NCBI GenBank assembly: GCA_037447605.1
Contig: CM074813.1
Span: 2,497,742 to 2,561,741 of the forward strand
Direction of reading: 5' to 3'
DNA length: 64,000 bases
Source: Zygnema circumcarinatum
Taxonomy: Eukaryota > Streptophyta > Zygnematophyceae > Zygnematales > Zygnemataceae
Below, piece after piece: positions 25,031 to 37,055 of the stretch (its first letter is position 1; each line of letters starts with the position of its first letter). The notes under the pieces are model-generated. The model was not told where the DNA came from, did no database searches, and worked only from the letters and a program-made list of their open reading frames with translations. The position numbers and the translations under genes are program-made.

Positions 25031-28000
25031 ATGGCTTCCGCCCCGCAGGGGGCCTTGCAGACAAAGAGGGGAAAGCGCCTGGTGCGGTTTTTCGGGGAAG
25101 GAGGGTCGTACGCTGAGTCATATGCGTTTGTTGTTGAAGACGGTGTCTGTTTTTGTGCGGAGGAGAGCTGTGGGAGGTGCAGCGGTCGAGCGTTTGGTGA
25201 CTGCAGTAGTGTTGTAGGGGCGTTGGGAGCTTTCTCCTCGCTGGCTTTAGATTCGGCTCTTTGAACTACTACAAATTTTTAGTTATCTGTACATTTTTGT
25301 TTTTATTTTTATTTTGTGGTATTTTACCTATGTATTGTTACGGAGGAAGTCGTGGAGAAGTCTGCAGAAGAGCTTCTGCGTCAGACAAGTATTGAAGAGC
25401 GTTGTCGATACTCGCTTAGAATTTTTCCGCTTGCCTTACGGTGAAGGGATGACAAGAACATTTGCTGCTTAATGTCAGCTGTAACGTGAAGTGAGTCTTG
25501 TAACCTTTGCTTGAACTTTTGTGCATGTTTTTCTTGCTAACGCAGATTCCGAGGCATGATTTTCCTTCTTTGGATGCGGAATGTTTGTTTGTCGGTATTG
25601 TTTCCTACTCGCGATTATGCATGCTGAATCTCTCCTTTACCCTAATGCATACCGGGTAGTACATGGACGGCTAGGAAGCGACATGAGAACTAGCACTGGC
25701 TTCTTTTTCAACGTTGTCCATTCTCTCTTTTTTCAGAGGCTGCATTGCAGTCTGTTTCGTTTGAATGATCCCTGAACACCCATTCTGTTGCCTGTGATGC
25801 AGTGGCGATTCCAAATGATGAGGCTGTGGTAGTTCGAAAGGGTCCTCACCCTGGAGATCCCACAGAGATAACTATCAACTGCCCGGATAAGGTCGGCCTG
25901 GGCTGCGATCTCACTCGAACCATTTTCGAGTTTGGGCTCAGTGTGGTTCGAGGAGGTATGTTCTTGTTTTAGTTTTCTCCAGTCCCTATTATTTTTCTCC
26001 AGGCTTTCCTACCTTCTTATTGCGTGTTAGGGTTTTTCTGCGAGGAATGCCTCCCTTGCGAAAGTTGCCAATTATCGCTTGTGGTAAATATGAGAAAAAA
26101 ATTGCGGTGGCGAGGTACCGATGCTAAGGCATGGACGTTCGCATCCTCATATGTCTAAAAGGTTTGCTTTTTTTGGCAGTCTGGACTGCAATTCTGATCA
26201 TGGAGACGACTTATTGTTTGGTTTCGTTTTTGCTTCATCTTGGAATCATTGTACGCAGGGCTATTTGTGAAATATAGTTTCCCTGTAATTGTAGTGGAGA
26301 CAGAATTGGGAATAACCTGCAAAGTTTTTCTTATGACAGATCTTTCGACAGATGGACGCTGGTGTTTTCTTGTCTTTTGGGTACTCCCGCGGGTGCGTGG
26401 AGGAAAGAGCATCAAATGGTCCTTGCTTAAGCAGAGAATGGCAGCTGCTTGTCCATCAAGTAATCCGGTGCTTTTGCCAGTGGAAACTACTCCAAGGAGG
26501 AAGGAGGTTTACTTGCTTCAAATCTGTTCAGCAGATCGCTCGGGATTCTTGAACGGTATGCGGGACGGCGTGATTTTGCAGAAACTCGTGTGTACTCCCG
26601 GGGATGTTATAAATATCAGCGCTTGAATTAGTTGGGCCATTGTAGCAGTGTATATTTTCTCGTTCCTGCAAAGATTGACGACTATCTTCAAGAATTGGGA
26701 GTGCAGACGTTACCCAAGCTTTATGGGAAGTGGAGCTCACCATACAAAGAGTCAATGTGACAACTTCGCCTGATGGCAAAGCTGTCGACCTTTTCTTTGT
26801 GACTGATAACAGGTGCGCTTCGTCCCCCACATCATCTCACCCCTTTCTCCTTCCCGCTATGCCCCATTTACTGACCTTGACCTTTTAGCTGGAACTGTCC
26901 CTTGTGGCATAATGCAAAATTCAGGCTTCGGCCAAGCTGGCAAAAAATGAACCACAATAACCTGCAAAATTAGCAAAGGGATCAGTTGCATCGTGCCCTC
27001 GTGCACCCTCCTATGGAACTGGACGTGTTCCTTTTCTCTTTTTTGAGATCTCTTGAGCTTGTGAGGGATGACTGTTACCACTCCATCTTGTTGTTGACGT
27101 TAGTAGCTCGTCTGTTGGCTGCAGCAGGTTTCTTCGTGTGTTTGGTTTTGTTTTGAGGCGAACGTTGACAACTTGGATGATAAAATAGATTGATGACCAT
27201 AGTTGAGGGCAGCTGATCATGTCGGTCTGCTTTCTAAACTTGCGGTAGTCGATTCCTATGGATTAACCCACACACAATGGAACTACAGGACGCACTCTAT
27301 TGTCAAGACGCTTACGTGCATCTGCGCTTTTTTGAATGGTACAGAGATGAGCTTCCCGCGAAGCATCGCATAGAAGATGTCTGTGAGCACGTCCGAGAGG
27401 TGCTGGGAGACCCTGCAACACAAGTTGATTGCCGGCTTGCAGGCCCGGTGCAGGGCCCTCATGGCTTGGCCATATCCACAGCAATGCCGGTGACTGTAGA
27501 AGAGTACCTTCTTCCTGAAAAATATCAGGAAGGGAGTATTTGGGAAGAGAAGCCATTGCCTGCAGAGAAGGTGGTCTCGTCTGCTACTGTCACAGTAGAC
27601 AATTCGATGAGTCCTGCTCACAGCATGATGCAGGTTGCGGCAAAGGATCGCAAGGGCCTTCTCTATGATTGCCTTCGCCTGCTCAAGGACATCTGCATCC
27701 AGGTATGTCGTCTACATGTAGTTTGAATGGTCAACTTCATCTGATTAAAAAATTAGGATTTCCAGCCTTATTGTTGAACTATTTTGCACAGCAGCCATGT
27801 CTAATACAGCTAGCAGAGTTATTCGCTGCTGCTCCGTTGAGTCCCCCAATTACTTTCGTCTATATCCACCACATGGGTGCTTGGAGAGAGGCTCAGGGAA
27901 TTTGTTCACTGGACACATTTTCTTTCCGGCATTTTCTGATTCATCATCACTGCTTGCCTGGTACAGGTATCCTATGGACGGATTGCCAGCTTGGAGGATG

Positions 28001-28760
28001 GCATTTGCATGATTGACATGTTTATTCAAGACTCGCGGGGCAACAAGCTGACTGATGCAGAACAGCAACAAGATCTCTGTGCGAAGATGAAAAGGGAACT
28101 AGAGCGGCCTATACGCATTGCTGTTGTTACAAAGGGTCCGGATTCAGAGCTACTCATTGCTTGCCCTGTGGAAGAGTGCGGACGAGGGCGGCCTCGTGTG
28201 CTCTACGACGTAACCTTTATTCTACGGCAGCTTGAAATTCATGTTTTCAAAGTAAGCTTTAGTCTTCTACTTTTCCATTGATCAACAACACTACTTGTGC
28301 TGTGATCGAATGTAAAGCATGTCTAATCATAAACTGGCAATCGGCCCAACTCTGATATTTAGTTTGAAGCTACCACGTTTGTTTTCTAACTAATCTTACC
28401 AAATAACGTGAGAGCATAGGAGCTGAAGTGTCAACTTTCTAAATTTGAACCTTTGTTGGTGGAGTTCTGTTTTTTAGTAAGTACTTGGATATGTGGTCGT
28501 TCTGTGAAGGAACACGCTAGTATTCCCACCGGTTATGGATGTTAGCTTTTCCGTTTTTCTGGCGGTTTTTTGTTCAACGATCCTCTTGTCTGACATGATG
28601 TGAATGCTGATTGCAGGCAGACATATCTCGACATAAGGCCTGTGGCAGGCAGTGGGAAGTGTACCGTTTCATTCTGCAAGACAAGTTAGGGTTTCCCATA
28701 TCCCGTGAAACGACGCGGGCACTTGTGGAGAATCAAGTGCGTAATATCCTGATGGGTTGA
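25031..28760 (+). CDS. ACT-domain-repeat protein (ACR9/ACR10-like)
   Basis: ACR proteins carry several ACT domains and are thought to sense amino acids or related small ligands in plants; no catalytic activity is known. Secure exons, in phase: 25803-25955, 26340-26555, 26707-26812, 27345-27702, 27967-28251, 28617-28760. The first ACT domain has ITINCPDKVGLGCDL followed by STDGRWCFLVFWV. The second contains ICSADRSGFLND and VELTIQRVNVTTSPDG. The third has VAAKDRKGLLYDCLRLLKDI. The fourth, more diverged, includes TKGPDSELLIACPVE and the end of the protein KLGFPISRETTRALVENQV. The first exon is less certain: 25031-25142 (ATG in gccATGG, ending in phase 1 at a gtgtct donor) fits the frame and gives about 457 aa in all. 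ACR9-type proteins usually start nearly at the first ACT domain, so this one would have a short N-terminal addition. Confidence 0.88.
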
Positions 28761-30711
28761 GACTGGTGGAGAGGAAGATAGTGGGACTTACCCAAATGAG
28801 GGGAACTCAAAAGATAAGGAAGTGAGGGGCAATCCATATCGACTTCAGATGGGTGAAATGAAACGCTCAGGAAAGTGACGAGTTCCATTTGGCTCCGAGA
28901 ACTCCCGAACCTGGTAATCCCAATCATCTGTACCATCCCTTTTCATCCAGATTCTGGAGCCTTTCAAAATGCGAAATGACAGTTGGAGAAGGAGCTGCAG
29001 CTAATGGTCGGGGGAGGATGCTGCTAAGGCGCTTTATTCAGTAGCAGAAATCAAGCTAATCTCAGAAACTGAGAGGAGTCCGGCTGATATGCAGGCCACG
29101 AGTGTTGAAAGGGTCCGAAAACTACCATTTGAAATTTGATTTGAATGCTTTGTATATACTGCTATGGAGGGAGAGGCCCCGGGGTGTTTAGAATGCATGC
29201 GGCTTTTGTGCCTGCATTAGCTGACGATGACGTTAATTGGGAAGTAGGATATTTCACGGAGCACACATGTGCCTGTTTGTTTCTCAGTTAGGATTGTAGG
29301 TCCGTCAGGGACGAGAAATGACTAGAAAGCTATTTGAAAGGGCACTTTTAAAACATTTTTTTTTTTTTTTCCTCGACTCGTGGCCTAGTTTTGACTAGGG
29401 TTGGCAAACTAGTCACGGGAAAGTAGCTGAGGAGAAAACAACCTCGAGTAAACCGCGCCTAACGAGATTGTCACTGCGAAATTCAAAAGTCCTAACCAGT
29501 CGGTCAACCAACCAGTTAACCGTTGTCTTAACCGGGTGCTGCTAGTCGTGATGCGATTCCCGTGGCCACGGGTAGCAGCTACTGCTAACGAACAAGATGA
29601 TAAGAACAACCTCACGAAGAATAGTACGGTTATTTCACTGTTGCCGATGAGCCGATGAGCTTAGCATATTTTACTGTTTTATGATTGATCTCCTCGTCAG
29701 AACTTGTCGAACTTGATGTCACGGTTGCGTTTGGACTGCGTTTCTGGGGGACGGTGACGTCGTGAGCTCCTCTGGTTGGTCCTGGGCTTCGCTTCCGATC
29801 GCCGACGGTACTATTGAGGTGATACTCTTCCAGCAGGCGATGGAAATACTTCTGGAGTCGTGCCCGGGAGAACAGACCATTTTGAAGGTGAATGTGACAA
29901 AATGCGTGCCAAAGCATAAGGTACGTTTTAGGCACTGAAGTTGTGGATTGCCGTTGGTCTGACCATGACGACGCCATCAGCTGTACGTGGACAAATACAA
30001 CATGTAGAACCCACGTGGGGCAGTCATAAATGATCTGTAAATGCAAAGTAAGGCTATGAGGGGAACTCTGATTCCAGGCCTACAACAGGGCCCTAAAACC
30101 AGGCACGGAAGTTGATACCTGCGAACTTTCCATTTAATAATAGGCCGCATCTCTGAATTTTCAGAGACAACCATGAGTCTTGAAGAGTAGTTATGTTGGG
30201 TTGTTGTTTCAAGATTCGCTGTTTGTTTGTGTTATTCTAATAAACTCAAAACCTCCAAAAATAAAGGATAATGTCACTCCAGAAACTCTTCAAACATTGC
30301 ACCAATAGCTCTTACATGCAATTTCCTTGCGAAGGCCTGTTCCTCTGAAAACATCCCAGCAAAAAGCAAAAGAACAACTAGAGAGCAAAAGCCCTGCTAT
30401 TATTGGTTCCTAATGATGCTTAAAAAAAAAAAAGGATTATTGACCCCCTCCCTCTTTTAGAATTCGCAGGACCTATCTTACATCTAACTGTAGATCAAAT
30501 TGAAGCTAAATCTTCTTCTTTAAATTTTCTAACAATGTTGCAGATCTGTGTCATCCCGAGGCGTGCCCTCAATGGCCTGCAATAAACACTTCAGTCCAGA
30601 GGGTGCTCAAACCGCTCTGAGAAAGGAGGGGAAGGTCACAGAGGGAGGAGAATTGCGCTGCGGTTAAATTTTTAAGGTTACAAACGAGCTCTTGGAGGTA
30701 CTTAGCATTTT
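28761..30711. other. intergenic between ACR-like gene and LSM1
   Basis: Convergent 3' flanks. It contains an A/T run (29357-29370), a perfect 14-bp palindrome CCCGTGGCCACGGG at 29569-29582, and an open frame on the minus strand (29630-30046) of no recognised family. I would not call a gene here. Confidence 0.45.
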
Positions 30712-32663
30712 TCATTCAAGGTCCAAAAACTCGCCCATCCGTTTGCGCATTGTTCCTTTCAATTCAGTGGCCTCCTTCTCCTCCTTCTGTGCCTGAAGCA
30801 CACAGTGTACAGAAGAACATTTCTGTGCATGTGTTCCAAATTGCAACTAAAGATAGCTAAATAAGAATCGCACACACACACTCTATGTCCCCCCCTCCCC
30901 CCTCCTCCCTCCCTCCCTCTCCCTCTCATTTAAGGGTTTTCGAAAACACTTTCGTCCAAGTGCAGTTCACCCACCTTTCGTATTTGAGCAGGCGAGACCC
31001 GCACCATGTGGGGGGGAAGCTCCTGCATGTCAGGGTCCTGTAAAGTGCCCAGCACAGAATGCATCCATTTTCTCTACAATGGGTGAGGAATTGCCTCCGA
31101 AAGGAAGTTGAAACCGCACCACCAAGAGAAGTGCATACGAAAAACATATGTCTCACTACAATGACAAAAGACTGTCAGAGTCTGCAGCTAAGCCATCAAG
31201 CTGCACAAGGACCATGATACAAGACGTCGAACAAAAGACATACGGACCAGCAAATTGGCAGCCTTCAACTATGTAATCGCAGCATCTTTATTCACGCTGA
31301 TGTATAAGTTGTATAGCTCGCGCTCACCAAACCGCCGATAAGAACAACATTTTCACCGCGGACGATGTAGAGACCTAACGGAAGATCACAGAAAGTGTCT
31401 CCCACAATTATGCGCTCGACAGCATGCTCCAACACCACATTTGCTGCCCCACCATCATTGTGTCAAAGGAGGAGGCATCAGCCTCGAAGTTGCAAAGTGC
31501 TTTGGAAAAAAAAACAAAATGACATGCCAAAACAGCTGCATTGGCAGCATCAGCATTAAAAACACATCTAGCAGCTTAGACACTGCTAAAGAAAGATACA
31601 CATCTCTAGAAAGTTACCACTATAAGGCTCCATAACTTGTTGAGTTGATCATGAAGTTTAATCATATCCGTAAATTTTTGATTGTGGCAAAGTTACCTTG
31701 GTTGTGGTAAGATATTACCACAACCAAATTAGCAATACCAAAGACGCAGATTCGACGAAACACTTCGTGCACAGCTCAACATAAAGATACCCGAAGGCAA
31801 AATTTTGTTGCACTCTTCTCCGATTCTGCCAGTCTTAAGGACCACCTTCTCAGCCAGCGTACCTTTTCAAAATTGAAGTTGTTTCGTCAATAACTGTTCT
31901 TTCTTTGGTTTTTCTGTTCTGTTCTTTTACTTAGGTGGACTTTAAATGAACTTCAAAATAAAGAAATTTGCAAATCGATCTTATGATTGATGCTTAGCCA
32001 ACATGCAGCATGTGGTTAGGATTTCCAATGGCTAACCCAAAAATAACGTCGCTTATAGTCGCGTTACAGTCACTCTTTTTATCATTTCACGGTTGGCAAA
32101 CTTGCTTTGGTTAGAAAAAAGAGATTGGCAAGATCGGCCGCTGCTTCTGTGGTTCCAGTTCCAGTTTCTACTCTTTGGCTCATACATATGATCACCTTCG
32201 GCACCTCCGCTTAACCCTAAAATCTATTCTGAGATTCATCAACGCCAGAACTTCTAACAACGCGAGCATCTCGTCTCCACTAAAAATCCAAACAACCCGA
32301 AGCCCAGAAACATCATCTAACGACACCCGTTCCTCCGAAAGGCCTCCCGCCATGTATCCTTCCCCAACTTCCGCAACCCTAAAGCGCCAACCCGACCCCC
32401 TCCAAAGCCCTGAAGGGCCTCCCCCATATGCGCACCGAAATGGTCGAAGGAGCGTAAAGTGCCGAGCAGCTTGCGACCGTCCCGCAGCATCACCAGCAGC
32501 TTTTCTGCCCGCCGCCCGGCCTGCCCCTCAGCCCTGCTAAACCCTAATCCTGCAGGAGGTGATGACGGCAGAAAAAAACCCAGTCATCCTTTAGTGTTTT
32601 TGAGTTCTCACGGTCGAGGTCCAGCGCTAGGCTGGCGGTGCCGGGCAGCGCCTCCTCGCCCAT
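30712..32663 (-). CDS. LSM1: U6 snRNA-associated Sm-like protein LSM1
   Basis: LSM1 defines the cytoplasmic LSM1-7 ring that binds oligoadenylated mRNA 3' ends and activates decapping in P-bodies. Five exons on the complement: 32663-32612, 32504-32436, 31443-31328, 31037-30975, 30792-30712 (126 aa, the normal size). The Sm1 motif is in DQKLLVMLRDGRKLLGTLRS and the Sm2 motif in GLYIVRGENVVLIGG. Next come the LSM1-specific tail elements ELPPHMVRVS and ATELKGTMRKRMGEFLDLE. The N-terminal exon is short (MGEEALPGTASLALDLD) and GC-rich. A telo-box (AAACCCTAA) lies in intron 1 at 32537-32545. The gene appears complete and intact. Confidence 0.95.
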
Positions 32664-32729
32664 CGCCGCTGCTCCTCCGGCATGGGCTGCCACCTGGCAC
32701 CTCTCTCCTACCTCTCCTCGTGTCCAGAC

Positions 32730-32739
32730 GCCACGTGGC
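32730..32739 (-). promoter_or_regulatory. palindromic G-box in the LSM1 upstream region
   Basis: GCCACGTGGC, a perfect 10-bp palindrome, about 70 bp upstream of the LSM1 start codon. A strongly pyrimidine-rich tract (tctcctccc units, 32756-32860) lies next to it further upstream. Confidence 0.55.
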
Positions 32740-33679
32740 GCGCCCTGAAGCACCTGCTCCCGCCTCCTCCCTCTCCTCCCTCTCCTCCCTCTCCTCCCTC
32801 TCCTTCCTCTCCTTCCTCCTCGCCCCCTTCCCCCACCTCTCGTCCCCTCTCTCACTCTCCAAAAGTCGCGCAAGGAGAGGCGGTTTCGGTTGCGATATAT
32901 CGCGGTATCCAATATACAATATCGTTTACGATACTAGTATTCGATATTTCTGTATAATATCGACAACTGTACCGTATCGGATCCCAAAATATTTTCGGAT
33001 ATACTTTATGCGTCCTCCAAATTTTCCTTCAGGAAAAAAAATTCCTGAGAGCTGCTCGTGATATTTGACTATATAAAGAAACACGACAACTAGATCAAGA
33101 TTTACTGGCTTCTTATGAGCATCTAGTTGGAGTTGGTATTTTAATTTCTTTAGCGTTGATATTCATTGCCCGCCCCTTGGGCGACCAAAAAACGCCTTGA
33201 GAACTTAAGAAAGTGGCGTGCTGAGTTGGTGAATCTTTACCAACCCAATGGAGAAGCGGCAATGATCATGGCTGTTTGTACTTTAGTACTTGCTTCTGGC
33301 TGTCTGGCAATGGCTTCCATAGCAGCACTTCCTATTTGCAAATAAAGAAATAGTTTTAGGGATAAACTGCTTAGCAGCAAAATTTGATGTAATACTTAAT
33401 GATCAACTGTCAATCAGTTTGGTAGATGTACAAGCACTTTTAGATAAATTTTTAGGTAGGCATTGTTTTTGTCACTAATTTTAACTGTGACCTTGATTGC
33501 TGACCGCCACCGTATGCGCTGCAATGCTGCCGAAATTGCGGAGTTCTGTTTTTCGCTCCCCCCCTGACAGCAGCAGGTGAAGAGCATCCTGCACAGGAAA
33601 TGCCTCGGCGGAACAAAAGAACGACGTATATAGGTTGTCTCTCCCTAATCCTGCTAGTGATCTGCGATGTAAATGTGAG
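32740..33679. other. intergenic with an unassigned membrane-like open frame
   Basis: After the CT-rich LSM1 promoter region, an AT-rich part at 33090-33346 encodes two hydrophobic stretches on the + strand: GVGILISLALIFIARPLG, and after a stop, in another frame, IMAVCTLVLASGCLAMASIA ending in a stop at 33346. No start codon or family match was found. It may be a decayed or partly spliced small membrane protein gene. Confidence 0.3.
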
Positions 33680-34565
33680 TCACAATTTGACGCTCAATCC
33701 GAAAGTATTACATCTCATCTTGTGAACAGGGTTTTGAACAAAACTGCAAACCCTCTCCTTCTTCGGCCCTGCAGAGAGCGACAGCAAACGAAAATGTTGA
33801 GATGCCTTTAGCTTGATATGTATACAGACGATTTGTTTCCGACTGTGTAATTCAGCACTTTCCCTCAATACCGCAAACATCACGAAAGGTAGATCATGCC
33901 CTTTGAAATTAACCGTCGTGAATGGAGTCAGTGGATAGTGATGTTTAGAGGCCGCCCCAGCCCTCGCAGGGAAGGTACAGCTGTTGTCAAGGCCTCCGTG
34001 TCTCCCCTTCTGGGAGAGGAAGCTTCTCTCCGTCCTACCACTGAGGGACGGCTCAAAGGTTGCCGAGTAGTTTGAGAGCTGCTGCGGAGGCAAAGAAAGA
34101 AAGAAAAACGAGAGAGAGTAAAAAAAAAAAGAAAGGTGTCAGGATGGCTGTATAGAGTCCATTGAGACAATTTATGAAGAGCAAACAAATCTGTAGTTCG
34201 CCTTTTTCCGTTGCCGATCCGCCTGCAGAGATTGGCCCGCCCTTACCTCCACGTGAACCTTACTTTCGCTTGCCCGATTGCCACTCACAATTCTATGCTC
34301 CTTTTCGCCCGCTAAAGTTGCCGGATCATCTGATGGATGCGTGTGCTTCACTAAAGTGTTCAACATTGTCAGTACGTGTGACTGCGGCCCCTCCATCCGT
34401 ATCTCAATTCCATGGATTTTCTCCCAATCTCCTATCAAGCTCAGCACTCCTCTCTTCTCTGGCCTATCACAACTGTCGTTTCTATCATCTGCTCTAAATG
34501 GGATTCGTTCATCCACTGAATCTCTGACACATGGCGCAACATCACTAGCTCTCTCTTCTTCTGAA
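33680..34565 (-). other. unassigned coding-like frames 3' of the ankyrin gene
   Basis: Right behind the ankyrin stop codon a different minus-strand frame is open from 34571 to 34247 without an initial ATG. It starts acidic and Ser-rich (SSSEEERASD), ends at a good donor (GAG/gtaagg), and can join in phase to an acceptor at about 34080 preceded by a strong pyrimidine tract. The second piece stays open to 33680. No domain was recognised. It could be a spliced 3' UTR, a frameshifted extension of the ankyrin protein, or a separate gene lacking a visible start. Confidence 0.3.
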
Positions 34566-36055
34566 CTACTTCACTTTTCCAGATTTTTTCTTCTCCTTTT
34601 CACCGGCTTCCCTCTCTAACTCCTTCAACAACATTTGCACTTCGTCAGTGTTTGCCAGATCCTTCGGTGTCGGTGCTCCCTTCTTGTTGGGCAAATTGAG
34701 CAGTTGTGGGCTTCTTCTCGCTACTAGTCTAATAATAGGCAAATATCCTCCTTGGACAGCATAATGTAAAGGACTGAAACCCTTCTTGGTATTGCTGTTC
34801 GCTTTGACAGCTGCCCCCAGCAATGTGCGAACAATCTCCGTATGCCCTTTCTGACATGCAAAGTGCAAAGCTGACATGTCATCGACAGCAGTAGCACCAA
34901 CTGCTGCATTATGTTCACAAAGTAGTTGAACCATTTCCGTTTGCCCAGCCCACGCTGCCAGATGAAGTCTGTTGATAATCAAGGAGAGCATAAAATGCTT
35001 CAGAGAGTACACTGCAGGGCCTTTAGCACATTCGTCCAGTAAGTCTAGGAATAGTTGCGTCAAGACCACACAATCTGCAGAGAGGATATCGCATCAGAAA
35101 CTTGCAAGTTCTGTTTAAACTCTGATTTGAAGACTCCAGTTACCGAGAATTTCACGATGGCGGATAAGTTCTTTGGCGTATATACTAAAGCATAGACAGC
35201 TCCTCGTCTTCCTTCCAACAAGCCAAATGACTAGATTTCCTTGTCTCCATAAATAACCTTTGAACACAAAGGTGACAACCGATAAGAATGCAAGGCCAAA
35301 TTCCTGAGTTGGAATCTACTGGAAAATCCTTCTAGTTCACTACATAAGGAGATCCTGGATACTCGAAGTCAGTCAACAGATAGGAAGTTAGCGATCGTAT
35401 ACATGCGTTTTGAAAACACAGAAAGGAACGAAAGCGAGACAAGTGGAAGAGACCTATGGAAGGGATACACTTGCCGCAAAAACTCAAAATAGAAGATAAC
35501 AACGGCCGAGCAGGTCAGACAAAAGTAAAACATTCAAATTTCTTGCCGTTTTAATCTATTTATCTTTCGAAAGGAAATTTTATCATGTCATTTTAAAGCA
35601 GTAAGAAAAAATGAACCTTCAGACAAAGAACACGCACAGTGTATGGAGATAAAGAAAGGGCATAGGAGAGGAAACGAGGGGAGTGGAAAAAGATACGGTG
35701 TCCTGTAATGTGTATCGCGAGCATTCAAACTCGGTTTGCAAATTAAGTTTGCACAACCAACCTGAAAGTGTCAACCTTGTTTGAAATACTGTCACCTCGA
35801 AGGGCTTCCTCTGATTGTTTCAATGTCGATTTCCCCTGTTTTAGGGAGAATTTGAAAGATGCGTTGGATAACCCGGCCTTTTGCAGTCTTACGAAATCTC
35901 TCTGTAAATAAAACAAGCATTCGATATGGCATCATGCTCCACTCGCACTGTGCAAAAACCAACCGGAATGGAAAAAAAAAATGAAAAAAGAAAAGAAAAG
36001 AAAAAAAAAACATATTAGCACAAGCACAAGCATACAGTTTTCCAGTACGTACCAT
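34566..36055 (-). CDS. small ankyrin-repeat protein
   Basis: Ankyrin repeats mediate protein-protein binding; a specific partner cannot be inferred. Exons on the complement: 36055-36049 (only ATGGTAC is coding), 35901-35796, 35184-35144, 35074-35011, 34968-34566, giving 206 aa. Phases agree throughout. The N-terminal part (QRFRKTAKGR...ELIRHREIL) is helical and basic. The repeats follow with LHLAAWAGQTEMVQLLCEHN, ALHFACQKGHTEIVRTLLGA and PLHYAVQGGYLPIIRL. The C-terminus is lysine-rich (KEKKKSGKVK). The minute first coding exon and the 42-bp intron at 34969-35010 are unusual and rest on phase logic, so they are less certain than the repeats. A diverged copy of its intron 1/exon 2 sits at 38680-38778. 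Confidence 0.8.
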
Positions 36056-36270
36056 TGCTGACTGTGCTTGAGTGGGCGAACGGAGTGAGCCATTTCGCTC
36101 GCAGGCTGTGGTAGGGAAGCTCGCGTCGCTCGCCAGCCTACGGGCTGCGAATTTTTTTTCGGGCAGAATCTGGGCGGGCCGGCGAACGATCTGGACAAAA
36201 ATTTGTGAAGGTGTCAAGGGCCCTGTTCAAACGCGTCCCCTCGCCGCTTCTCTCTCTCTCTCTCTCTCTC
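36056..36270. promoter_or_regulatory. ankyrin-gene 5' region / possible divergent promoter
   Basis: The stretch lies between the ankyrin start (minus strand) and the inverted duplication to its right, which has an ORF starting on the + strand at 36307. It is GC-rich and ends in a (TC)n run. It could serve both directions. Confidence 0.35.
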
Positions 36271-36828
36271 GCTCTCTCTTTCTCTCTCGCCGGGCAACCG
36301 GAGAGGATGAGTGAGTCCAAGAAGAGTGAGTCCAAGAAGGCGAAAGGCTCCCTAAGTGAGTTAATTGAATCACTGTTAAAAGACGTAGAATTTGGCTAGT
36401 AATTCATTGGTCAGAGAAGCTCGCGTGGACCAGTGCTTTGAGGAGACGGCGCTTTCTAATGAGGAGGAGTTTTTTCACTTCTTCAATACGGGAAACCGGT
36501 GAGATTTTATTTTCGACTCTTGTTTTGAGAAATTGCGTTGTTACTTTTTTTCTTGTTTGAACTTGTGATGAGCAAAAAGGAGTTAAATCTCACTGGTTTC
36601 TCGTATTCAGGAGGTGAAAAAACTTCTTCTCCTCATTAGAAAGCTCCTCATCCTCCAAAGTATCGGTTGACACGAGCCTCCCTGAAGTCTTCGATGAATG
36701 TCAAGCCAAATTTTATGTCTTTTAAGAGTGATTCAATCAAGTCACTTAAAGAGCCTTTTGCCTTCTTGGACTCACTCTTCTTGGACTGACTCATCCTCTC
36801 CGTTTGCCCGGCGAAAGAAAGAGAGAGG
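36271..36828. repeat. long imperfect inverted repeat (foldback), arms about 245 bp, loop 68 bp
   Basis: The left arm is 36271-36512 and the right arm 36581-36828; they are reverse complements apart from scattered substitutions and small indels. Both arms start next to a (CT)n run and carry the same ORF in opposite directions. The left-arm ORF (36307-36399, +) begins MSESKKSESKKAKGSL. The right-arm ORF (36794-36648, -) begins MSQSKKSESKKAKGSL and runs on to FIEDFREARVNRYF. So the arms are two copies of the 5' part of one gene laid head to head. RNA read through it would form a long hairpin. Confidence 0.85.
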
Positions 36829-37055
36829 TACTTGTAAGTGGATCAATACACTGGCCCCTTTCTCGTCAATAGCTTTCTAAGCAGTAGCTTTCTTTGCACT
36901 GCACGATGGTAAATGGTTCGTCCAACCACTCTAATTACATGTGGTTGGGTTCTCTTCGTTTTTCCACTGTCTTGAAATGTGCATAACAATTCATGTTATG
37001 TTATGTTGCGTTATGTTATATCTGTGCTTAACTTGGGCAATGTTTATGATGGCAG

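Noticed and set aside
29630-30046. 138-codon minus-strand frame (contains LQKYFHRLLEEYHLNS)
   Set aside because: It looks mildly coding but no family was recognised, no ATG context was convincing, and no partner exons were found; left as unassigned.
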